The position numbers and the translations under genes were made by a program. A stretch of DNA of 64,000 bases, taken from contig CM060202.1 in assembly GCA_030562195.1 (NCBI GenBank), positions 15,562,001-15,626,000 on the forward strand, given 5' to 3'. Position 1 is the first letter of the stretch. Each line of letters begins with the position of its first letter. This document shows, piece after piece, positions 49,501 to 60,600 of this stretch. This stretch comes from Nipponacmea schrenckii (lineage: Eukaryota; Mollusca; Gastropoda; Lottiidae). The notes beneath the pieces were generated by a model. It made no database searches. It had not been told where the DNA came from and worked only from the letters and a program-made list of their open reading frames with translations.

Positions 49501-52500
49501 TTATTTACATTCTATGAACAAATATAATTGATTTCTGGGAATCTGATAGGTCAATTAATAATTATGGCAAAGCTTCTTGGTTAGTGAAAACTATGATGAA
49601 TAATAAGCACATTAGTTTTTTTTTTAAACAGGCATAACATGATTTATTCCTAATACTCATGTCCAAATAATGATAATAAGGCCTACCTCATTTAGCAATA
49701 AAAAAGAATAGATGTTTAGACTCTTGAAGTTATACACAAGGGAAATAACCTAAAGAATGTAAAATACCTTAATTTGTCTAAGCCATTTGATACATTTGCA
49801 TCAGAAGCTGTAGATGTGGTATCATCTCCTGACTTATCATCATTTACCTCCACTTTCACATCTTTTTCGTTCTGTGTAGACGTATTAACTACTGGTTTAA
49901 AATTCTTGATTGGATCATTAGCAAAACCATTGAAATAATTCTTCACAAAGAATTTAGAAGGTAGGACTGGTTTTCGATTCTAAATGACAAATTCAGATTT
50001 TTTAATACTTGTGTAGTGGAACAAATATATTTCTGTTCATCCATGAAAGACAGAAAACTTCTATACTAGTCTTAGCTTTCAGTAGCAAAACACAAAATAA
50101 GTTCAATGATTGCTACAGGTGTATACAGGACTGAAGATACTATGTTCGTAACGCATAAATGTTCAAAGGTCAACAAAATGAGGTAGTCCCCCTTAGGTAG
50201 AACTAAAATACCGAATTACTTATTATTAAAAACCAAAGCCAGGCATCTGAGATATAATATATACAGTGAAATCTCATTATCTCGAAATCGGTAATGTCGA
50301 AGGTCCCGATATGTCGAAGTCGGAGCTTGGTCCCTGCCATATCCTTCTTTAACTCCTTTTAAAAAAACAGTTTATCTCGAATTGCATATCTCGAATAACT
50401 CGCTTATTTCGAACAAATCTCACAGTCCCATCAAGCAATTATTAAGTAAATCGCGTTGTTAATCTCGAAGTCGTTAATCTACACGTATAATCCTTTGATA
50501 TGCACTCGCTACTAATCAACATAACTGACACCAATTAACCGCAGCCATTGTTCGCGGCACCATTTATGTTTACTCAATGGTTGCGTACAAATTCACACTG
50601 CTAATAATATTCCTTTGTCTTAACGAAATCGGTGTATAACAAACTAATTTGAGAAAATAACACTAATCACTTTATCAATCACACACGTACATGTATATAC
50701 GGGGGAATTTCATTTACTGGTCATGTTCATGTCTCATCATGTCGTTATTCGAGCAATCTAATGAAGGACCCGTTATTGGGGGGATAGTTGGATCGTCTGA
50801 ACGGCAGCCATTCCAGAAGAAGACGACGACGACGATATCTTACAGGCCGAGCCAATTACGCGTCCACCTATGATTGATGTTATGAACTGTTTAGAAATAT
50901 TGGATAGGTGGATTGCCACAACAGAATCTACAGATGACCTTTATCCCGTTATCGATACACTCAGAGAACGCATCGGAGAAGAAGACTTGAAGGCCCGTTT
51001 CACTGTGCAGAAAAGCATAACAAGTTTTTTCAAAAAAATGTAAAGATCGAATATTGTTAATTGTTATTGGTTGTTATTTCGTGTATAAATAAAGTATATA
51101 TATTTATTGTCAGTCTGGTTAATTATCATACACAGTGAAGGGAAGTAACTCCAATTCAAAATGGCGGCCAAAATTGACGATCGTGGATCTCGAAGTACTG
51201 CTTATGTCGAAGTATTTACCTGGTCCCGCGGACTTCGAGATAACGAGATTCTACTGTATTAAAATTTAGTCACTCATTCAAACATAATCTTGTTTGATCA
51301 TATTCAAAGTATACAAACAGTGTTTCACAGCCAAAATCAGTTTTTAAGAATCAAGCAGGACGTGCAAGAATATTTTATCTAATATGATTGTGCAATTGTC
51401 ACAAAACTTGATATCTAGTAAAAGTAAGACTTAGACTATTAAAATTTGTTCATTTCAATTCTTTTTTATTCACCACTAGTTAACTCCTACCTTAAACGAA
51501 TCCTTAGCACATTTTCTACCTAAATCTTTTAATACTTGATCAGCTAACTGTAAATTCACTTGATTAGAAAAACCTTCCAATATACATGCTGTAGTGATAT
51601 CTGAAATAACAAAATAAATTTTGAAAAGAATAACGGTTAGTATGTAACTATATAACTGACTATAACAGTACACTGACATATTTCAATGTCAAGGTTACAA
51701 GTAAACATAAATTCAGTTGAAACCGGTACTAAAAGGTTAAAGATATATATATATATATATATATAAAATATTTAACTACAGAGGAAATTTAGATGTCATA
51801 AAATTCAGTAAACAAACCTTCTAAAGATTCTTTGAGTTTACCAACTTGTTGATAAGCTTTACATCTTCTACCAAAGGCCTTGGTGTATTTAGGATTTAAT
51901 TTGATAGCTTCAGTACAATCTTCTATCACACTCTCGTATTTTGACTGTAACAAAGAGTACCGGTACCGTTAATTGGAATTGAAGACTTTTCGCAAGTTGA
52001 CTTTGATCAAGAATATATTTTCAAAAGGTCGTTATGAGGTCTAGATTGTAAACTATTCAACTGTCAATTCAGAAGCCTGAGCTATTTTACCTATTTCTTT
52101 CCCAGCAATTTTGAGAATGGATTTATCATTAGTTCACTCACCAAATATTCTGAAGACGCTGCTCTATTTTGATAGAATGTAGCTAAATCTGGTTTCTTGT
52201 CAGGTGGACAGAGGTTGATGGCTTCAGTATAACAAGCTATAGCTTGATCATATTTACGACCTTTAAAGAACTTGTTTCCTTTTGCTTTAGCAGCTTGCGC
52301 CTTTTCTAGAGGAGTCTGAAACAAACATTGATATTCTTGATTTCTTATTACACAGCGACTTCTGTTAGAGCTAGTTTCACAGTTTTCATAGTTGGACTAG
52401 ATCAAACCCATAGAAGAAAAGAAATGAATGGAGATTTATGTCCTACTGTTCTGGACCTAATGATTTAATGAAGATGGGCAACGCCATGCAGTGTGGAATG

Positions 52501-52880
52501 AGAGACATTTTTACAGGACCTCCGCATAAGCCTACTCTATTTGCATAAAAAAAAGAAATTGGAATTTTAGTCATAAACTACAAGTATTATTGCATAGACT
52601 TGACCAAAACTTTGTCTTTTCTACATTATACAGCAATAGCCACTAGATGTTAAGAACAGACCTCTGCACTAGTCGGTTTGCTTGCTGAAGGTCTACTTTC
52701 GGTTTCTTCAGAGATATCATCTTGATTTCCATCATTGTCATCGGAATGTGATTTGCTACGCCTGTAAAACCAAATACCCGCAAGCCCGAGGGCCACAGGA
52801 GCACCAACATAGAGTGCTATATCCCATTTTGACCAGCCTTCAGTCCATTCTTTCAAACTCAACCTGACATTGGACGCCAT
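43522..52880 (-). CDS. TOMM70: TOMM70, mitochondrial import receptor subunit
   Basis: Twelve exons (minus): 52880-52662, 52315-52142, 51944-51818, 51600-51491, 49979-49768, 49398-49191, 48309-48175, 47827-47722, 47320-47202, 46978-46881, 46168-46046, 43678-43522; all joins keep frame; 595 codons, close to vertebrate TOMM70 (about 608). Outer-membrane receptor that takes preproteins from Hsp90/Hsp70. An N-terminal anchor (about residues 21-39, IALYVGAPVALGLAGIWFY) is followed by a charged linker. A TPR pair resembling the chaperone clamp starts about residue 77 (AKAKGNKFFKGRKYDQAIAC). The middle has the RKPVLPSKFF segment (about 212-221). C-terminal TPRs include DEGIKVDPDNSDIYHHRGQ and KNFDKALELAPDNPNIYVHK. 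The end PIPSMG is followed by TAA. Several donors are weak (gtctgt, gtttgt, gttggt) but supported by frame. Introns carry three unrelated DNA transposons. Confidence 0.95.
43755..44060. repeat. ~130-bp tandem repeat, about 2.5 copies, in TOMM70 intron 11
   Basis: The motif gatatagccttttgaatttt recurs at about 43765, 43890 and 44032, with aaggtcaaggtca and ccattata(g/a)gc in between. Copies are diverged and differ in length (126 and 141 bp spacing). Confidence 0.7.
44493..45729. mobile_element. 1.23-kb non-autonomous PIF/Harbinger-like DNA transposon
   Basis: Terminal inverted repeats of about 34 bp begin GGCCGTACGAAGTAAATTGT at 44496 and return as the inverted GGCCGTGCAAAGTAAATTGT ending at 45726, with two mismatches in the first 20. 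They are flanked by a TTA target-site duplication (44493-44495, 45727-45729). A 3-bp TTA duplication with GG-starting ends is typical of PIF/Harbinger. The inside is non-coding with GC-rich patches (gcgcgcgcg). It sits in TOMM70 intron 11. Confidence 0.7.
48501..49072. mobile_element. 556-bp non-autonomous hAT element with intact 8-bp target-site duplication
   Basis: The element 48509-49064 begins TAGGGATGGGTGGTATCA and ends CAGTATCGCCCAACCCTA (imperfect inverted repeats). The 8-bp direct repeat CTAGAAAG occurs exactly at 48501-48508 and 49065-49072. An 8-bp duplication and TAGGG-type ends are hallmarks of hAT transposons. No transposase coding. It sits in TOMM70 intron 6. Confidence 0.85.
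50262..51258. mobile_element. 993-bp Tigger/pogo-like DNA transposon with deleted transposase
   Basis: TA dinucleotides (50262-50263, 51257-51258) flank ends CAGTGAAATCTCATTATCTC and the inverse of CAGTAGAATCTCGTTATCTC; 20 of the first 23 bases match. TA duplication and CAGT-starting ends are typical of pogo/Tigger elements. A C-terminal transposase remnant lies inside. Sits in TOMM70 intron 4 (between exons 4 and 5). Confidence 0.8.
50800..51043 (+). pseudogene. C-terminal tail of a Tigger-like transposase
   Basis: An open stretch of about 80 codons, from an acidic EEDDDDD run through ILDRWIATTESTDDLYPVID to the end KSITSFFKK followed by TAA. An SFFKK-type ending after an acidic linker is common in CENP-B/Tigger-type transposases. 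The DNA-binding and DDE catalytic parts are missing, so the element cannot move by itself. Confidence 0.5.
51739..51766. repeat. (AT)n microsatellite
   Basis: A perfect run of about eleven AT dinucleotides in TOMM70 intron 3. Confidence 0.9.
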
Positions 52881-53220
52881 GCTGGATTAAACTCACGTGC
52901 TAGTAACGAGAAAAGGCGAGAACAAATTAAGAATGACAAAATCTTAATGAAACGAATAAATAATGCTTCACTAAAATACAAAATAAATTTGATTTATTGA
53001 ATTAATATTTCGTTTCATAATAAATAAGGAAATTATTTCGTAGCTTATAAGTTTATATTTACTAGGCCTACTGCATCAAATACTTGCCTTCGCACTAGCT
53101 TCATACCGTTAGTCAAAACACAAGACTTATAAGCATTATATCTTGATATAGTGGACTTTTAATTCTTATTTACTATAAAAATGAGATCTATCGGTATATA
53201 ACTACGAATATCACAACTCA

Positions 53221-55139
53221 CTATAGGCCTAATGTTCTGTCTTAATAAAGTGACTAGTTAATCTTATCACAACTTGCTATAATGTTCTGTCTCGATATAT
53301 TGACTAGTTCATCATATTGCAACTTGCTATGTTATCTCTCGATATAGTGACTAGTTAATATTATCATAAGTTACTATGTTCTGTCTTGATATAGTCACTA
53401 GTTATTCTAGTTAATCTTATCCCAGCTCTAAATATAGTGTCAAGTTAATCACATCACATCTTGCTATATTATTGTCTCGATAGGCTATAGTGACTAGTTT
53501 ATCTTATCACAGCTTGCTATAATGTTGTCTCGATATAGTGAATAGTTTATCTTATCACATCTTGCTATAATGTTGTCTCGATATAGTGAATAGTTTATCT
53601 TATCACATCTTGCTATAATGTTGTCTCGAAATAGTAAATAGTTTATCTTATCACATCTTGCTATAATGTTGTCTCGATATAGTGAATAGTTTATCTTATC
53701 ACAGCTTGCTATAATGTTGTCTCGATATAGTGAATAGTTTATCTTATCACAGCTTGCTATAATGTTTTCTCGATATAGTGAATAGTTTATCTTATCACAG
53801 CTTGCTATAATGTTGTCTCGATATAGTGAATAGTTTATCTAATCACAGCTTGCTATAATGTTGTCTCGATATAGTGATAGTTATCTATCACACTTGCTAT
53901 AATGTTGTCTCGATATAGTGAATAGTTTATCTTATCACAGCTTGCTATAATGTTGTCTCGATATAGTGAATAGTTTATCTTATCACAGCTTGCTATAATG
54001 TTGTCTCGATATAGTGACTAGTTAATCTTATCACAGCTTGCTATAATGTTGTCTCGATATAGTGAATAGTTTATCTTATCACATCTTGCTATAATGTTGT
54101 CTCGATATAGTGAATAGTTTATCTTATCACAGCTTGCTATAATGTTGTCTCGATATAGTGACTAGTTTATCTTATCACAGTCTTGCTATAATGTTGTCTC
54201 GATATAGTGAATAGTTTATCTTATCACAGCTTGCTATAATGTTGTCTCGATATAGTGACTAGTTTATCTTATCACAGCTTGCTATAATGTTGTCTCGATA
54301 TAGTGAATAGTTTATCTTATCACAGCTTGCTATAATGTTGTCTCGATATAGTGACTAGTTTATCTTATCACAGCTTGCTATAATTTGTCTCGATATAGTG
54401 ACTAGTTTATCTTATCACAGCTTGCTATAATGTTGTCTCGATATAGTGAATAGTTTATCTTATCACAGCTTGCTATAATGTTGTCTCGATATAGTGACTA
54501 GTTTATCTTATCACAGCTTGCTATAATGTTGTCTCGATATAGTGAATAGTTTATCTTATCACAGCTTGCTATAATGTTGTCTCGATATAGTGACTAGTTT
54601 ATCTTATCACAGCTTGCTATAATGTTGTCTCGATATAGTGACTAGTTTATCTTATCACAGCTTGCTATAATGTTGTCTCGATATAGTGACTAGTTTATCT
54701 TATCACAGCTTGCTATAATGTTGTCTCGATATAGTGACTAGTTTATCTTATCACAGCTTGCTATAATGTTGTCTCGATATAGTGACTAGTTTATCTTATC
54801 ACAGCTTGCTTAATGTTGTCTCGATATAGTGACTAGTTTATCTTATCACAGCTTGCTATAATGTTGTCTCGATATAGTGACTAGTTTATCTTATCACAGC
54901 TTGCTATAATGTTGTCTCGATATAGTGACTAGTTTATCTTATCACATGCTTGCTATAATGTTTTCTCGATATAGTGACTAGTTTATCTTATCACAGCTTG
55001 CTATAATGTTTTCTCGATATAGTGACTAGTTTATCTTATCACAGCTTGCTATAATGTTGTCTCGATATAGTGACTAGTTTATCTTATCACAGCTTGCTAT
55101 AATGTTGTCTCGATATAGTGACTAGTTTATCTTATCATA
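53221..55139. repeat. 48-bp minisatellite, about 40 copies, between TOMM70 and beta-tubulin
   Basis: Consensus unit cttgctataatgttgtctcg followed by atatagtgactagtttatcttatcacag. Copies at the left end (53221-53520) are degenerate; those on the right are nearly identical. Two main variants differ at gtgAatag/gtgActag, with a second variation cacaTcttg/cacaGcttg. The left half is mostly gtgaatag, the middle alternates, and the right third is only gtgactag. It occupies two thirds of the divergent intergenic region, ending 645 bp before the tubulin ATG. Confidence 0.95.
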
Positions 55140-55692
55140 GACGTTCTCATGTCTCAATGAAGTGAATTCAATCTTTCACTACTTACGAGAATGCCTTGTT
55201 TTGATGCAGTGACTTCTAAATATCTGTAAGTACATCCAAGTATATTATGTCTTTATAAATTGGCAACTAAGACTTTCTTTAGGATAAATTTAAATTTGTA
55301 ATAATGTAATGTTGGATCGTCCCCACCCTACCCAAATGTAATCACAAGACGGCCAGTGTGCCAATAAAAGTCGATAATTACACACGTCGAACCCCATCTG
55401 GCTTGTACGTTTAGTCTACAACGTAATCGTTTTGATAAATCATACTCGCTACAATCAAGTGACATTAAGTTATATTGAAAACCAATCAGTTCCCTCGTAA
55501 ATTGGTCAAAATTAACACATATTGGATAGTTACATAATGTTACCGATTAATAGTATTCAACACCAGAAAGCAGTGTCATTGCCCAAATTGTATTCATAAC
55601 TAATCATCAATTATAAATAGTATTAACATGTGTTCAACAACCAAACTTTCGGCCATTTTCATTTTCCTTGGTTACAGTAAACAATCTTCGCT

Positions 55693-55700
55693 TATATAGA
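55693..55700 (+). promoter_or_regulatory. Candidate TATA box for beta-tubulin
   Basis: TATATAGA about 85 bp upstream of the ATG would place transcription start near 55725 and give a 5' UTR of about 60 bases. A second candidate, TATAAATA, is at 55612-55619. Choice is inference from position and sequence only. Confidence 0.35.
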
Positions 55701-55783
55701 ACTCGACGTTCAAATGGGAAATTATTCATTTCTACAGCTTGCATCAATCTAAGAACATCACGACTACCGAATTTTCATTCAAA

Positions 55784-57667
<1,884 letters not shown>

Positions 57668-58530
57668 CAATCATATTTAGTCATATTTACGCAAATATTA
57701 CTTTACTATTCAATTCCATGTCATTTTTCTCTATTTAATAATTTTTTGCTCATCCTGGATCGAATCAATAGATACGATTAGTCGATTTTATTTTTGGTAG
57801 AATAAATATTAAATTGTACTTATTATTGCGTCAAATGGTACTTAAACTACTAAAACAAAATAGACTGTTCGTGTTCCATTTTGATTCTGATATATCGAAT
57901 CTTTGTTATAGAATATGAAAAGTCATTGTATTCCTTATATTTTACAGATTTATTCATTTACAAATAAATTTTTGTTTCAATCACAAAGTCAGCGCATTCA
58001 GTCTGAATAAAATATGTTAAATTATAACTTGTGTATTTTTTCTCTAAAATCCATTTTATTTGGATCTTATTATAAATTCTATGTTTTTTAGGGATGTTAT
58101 TAAGTAAGATTTGAACAAGTTTTACACGGCAGAGAGAACATACAAAACTTTATCATCTTTGAAATAAATGTTTTGTAATCACTCGTCCTTGGTGGTTTGA
58201 ATAAAATATTGCGACAAAATCTAGGTCGTAAGAATTATCAAATCGAAAGGCCTTAGGAGGCGTTTCCTTAGATCATTTATAATGTTGAGTTAAAAAACTA
58301 AAACTCTCGATTTAGTTTAATCAGATTGTTTAACACAGAACACTATTTATAATAAATAATTAAAGAGCGAGAGTCTCATAACACTTAATCTAAGTATCAC
58401 TACTGTAACACGAAAGGTTGAGTTCTTGCACTTTACAGTTTAATTTAAGACAAATTTTTATATAACATGAATACACAATATAAGATGAAGGGGATAACCG
58501 TGTTTGTTTCTAGTATGTCCAGTGTAATTA
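57668..58530. other. Convergent 3' region of beta-tubulin and the B-box/NHL gene
   Basis: AT-rich with AATAAA at 57801, 57964 and about 58006 on the plus strand (tubulin side). TTTATT on the plus strand near 58052 could be the poly(A) signal of the minus-strand gene. No other feature seen. Confidence 0.5.
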
Positions 58531-60210
58531 TCAGTAGTTTAAAACAATAATTTTTCCAGACCATTGTCCAACTACCAAAAATCCGTCTTTAGTTAAACAT
58601 ACTGCTATTGGTTCATCTATTCCATCAGCTTGGGTTAAAATAAATCTCCGGAATTTTCCATCAGCAGATACCAGATGTACTCTATGATTATCACTATCAG
58701 CAACAATTACGTTTCCATTTGAATCAGTACAAACGCCACATGGATGATGCAGATGTCCAGAACTCTTGCCAAGCGATCCATAGCTGAATTTATATTCACC
58801 ATTTTTATCAAAGAATAGTATGGAATGACGTTCGAAGTCTGATACGATAATATCTCCATTTATTCTGTTCACACAGACACATCGAGGATTCAAAAATAAA
58901 TTGTTGCCATTTGAATTAGTTTTCAAGGTCATTTTGGATCTTCCCTTTTTGTCCAATATACAGACTTTGTGAGTTTCTGGGTGACAAATAACGATATCAC
59001 CATCAGTAGTCTCCGTCATTCCCCAAGGTGAATCTATAGTGGTCAAGTTGCAAGGAAATGATTCACCATCAGTGTAGTACATGCGGTAACTCTGTTTGTG
59101 CTCGTCATCACCACGATCTGCGACCAGGATCTTGCCAGTAGACAGTGAAATCACTGTAGTTGGTCTGATAAGATTTCTTGAAATGTCTTTTATATGTTTC
59201 CCACTGATAGAATAAATACTACAAGATTTGGAGGAAAACGTTGTGATCGCTATTGTGTCTTCGACTGTTCCACACACGGCCATCAAAGATTCTCCCACCG
59301 AAAACTTGCTCTCAAATTTAGCCTTTTCAACTGGCTTGGCTGAGAAATCTTGCTTTAATTTTCTAAGAATGCTGTGAGATTCATCCTTAATCTCACTTCT
59401 TCGGGATGGTTCTTGTGTTTGTAGATTTTCCGGTTTGGTTGAGTTCCTTGGGTCATTTGAGGCCTTTTTTCGAAGAGTAATCGCCTTTGACAATTCTGCT
59501 AACCCCATTTCATTGGAACATTTGATAACTGCTTCCAAAAAGTTATTTGTCTCGCTCATACTTTCCCGCGCACTTTCTAATTCTGCTATATTTTTCCTCA
59601 ATAAACTTTCTTCTAGTTCGACTTTATTTCTTATTTCCTTCAACAATTTATTTTTCATCTCATCAATGTCTTTATGTAATTTATCTGCCTGGTTCACAAT
59701 GACATTCTCTGTTCCTTTCCTTGCAGCCTGGAGTTTGTCAACGTAATCCATTGTATCAGATTTTAACGATTCAACGGTCTTTTGATATGCCTTGTAGGAC
59801 GATCTAAGGGACTCTAATGAAGCAGAACGTCCTGGCTTGATGTTCAAAGTTTGTGTGGAATGGAGAACACAGTTGCCAATATGACAGGAAACACATCCTT
59901 TGATTGGGTCTCCTTTGTAGCTACCATTAGAATGTGCTCTTGGTTCTAGCTCTAAGACCTTCTCAATAGGAACAATCTTGTGTTGGCTTGTGCCTTGGAT
60001 TCTGGAATGTTGCCGTTGACAATGTTCACACAACTCTAAGCAACACTCCACACAGTATACTGCAGCGTTATTTGTACCATTACAAAACTGACACCTATTC
60101 CCAGACTGCGATTTCTTCTCCCAATTACTAAATATTGGTCCTTCATCGCCAAATTTTGAGGAACAGGGTGATGTGGGTTCTTCATCTATTGGACTCAAGT
60201 GGGACGCCAT
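58531..60210 (-). CDS. B-box/coiled-coil/NHL-propeller protein (TRIM2/3/71-like without RING)
   Basis: One coding exon, 559 codons from the ATG at 60210 to TGA at 58531. Residues 40-77 form a B-box-type zinc site (C40, C43, C53, C56, C61, C64, H68, H77), followed by a Cys/His-rich stretch (CVSCHIGNCVLH), a long charged coiled coil (about 131-270) and a beta-propeller-like C-terminal half (about 320-559) with NHL-type phrases such as HHPCGVCTDSNGNVIVADSD and NHRVHLV. TRIM-NHL proteins act in ubiquitination or RNA regulation. With no RING at the N-terminus, ligase activity is doubtful; role unknown. The start is MASHLSPID because an acceptor (tatttacag) ends at 60222, so codons further upstream are intronic. 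A donor-like aag|gtaagg at 60553/60552 may mark a 5' UTR exon. Confidence 0.85.
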   Translation of the reverse strand: MASHLSPIDEEPTSPCSSKFGDEGPIFSNWEKKSQSGNRCQFCNGTNNAAVYCVECCLELCEHCQRQHSRIQGTSQHKIVPIEKVLELEPRAHSNGSYKGDPIKGCVSCHIGNCVLHSTQTLNIKPGRSASLESLRSSYKAYQKTVESLKSDTMDYVDKLQAARKGTENVIVNQADKLHKDIDEMKNKLLKEIRNKVELEESLLRKNIAELESARESMSETNNFLEAVIKCSNEMGLAELSKAITLRKKASNDPRNSTKPENLQTQEPSRRSEIKDESHSILRKLKQDFSAKPVEKAKFESKFSVGESLMAVCGTVEDTIAITTFSSKSCSIYSISGKHIKDISRNLIRPTTVISLSTGKILVADRGDDEHKQSYRMYYTDGESFPCNLTTIDSPWGMTETTDGDIVICHPETHKVCILDKKGRSKMTLKTNSNGNNLFLNPRCVCVNRINGDIIVSDFERHSILFFDKNGEYKFSYGSLGKSSGHLHHPCGVCTDSNGNVIVADSDNHRVHLVSADGKFRRFILTQADGIDEPIAVCLTKDGFLVVGQWSGKIIVLNY

Positions 60211-60600
60211 ATCTTCTGTTCCTGTAAATACAATAATACCATTACGTGGGGTAACATTAATTATCAATTAGATCTGTTCGATTCTTCATTTTGTGGTGGG
60301 GGGGGGACGATTTAACAGCCTAAAATATAATGACAAATACAGCTGCTACTCCCAAACGTAGTACCTCTACATTGTTGTCATTTAAGAAAGAAAGGGGCAG
60401 CATTCTATATAGATTGTGACACAAAATATATCGAAATCTTAAACAAACCTTCAAAATCTGGCGTGGAATCTTTTTTAGGTACGTCTTGTTCCTCCATCGT
60501 TGCTCAATCATATAACTAATTTGTCTTAGAGATGAAAAAATTAAAGCCTTACCTTCCGATCCTTCGAAAGTCACCTCCAGTAATGTGAGATGGGTATATA
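60211..60600 (-). other. 5' UTR intron and probable 5' UTR exon of the B-box/NHL gene
   Basis: The acceptor at 60222 and the donor at 60552 define a likely 331-bp intron. Upstream of the donor the continuing frame lacks an ATG before a stop (TAG), so this exon would be non-coding. A (G)n tract at about 60295-60307 lies inside the intron. Confidence 0.45.

Noticed and set aside
53221..55139. CRISPR-like array
   Set aside because: The 48-bp units are contiguous with no unique spacers, in a eukaryotic context; it is a minisatellite.
60211..60267. ATG at 60267 as start of the B-box/NHL protein
   Set aside because: A good acceptor (tatttacag) lies between it and the protein's ATG at 60210, placing 60267 in an intron.
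60320..60574. N-terminal coding extension of the B-box/NHL protein from 60574
   Set aside because: It would begin with GTG, and the frame upstream reaches a stop without an ATG, so this stretch is read as 5' UTR exon plus intron.
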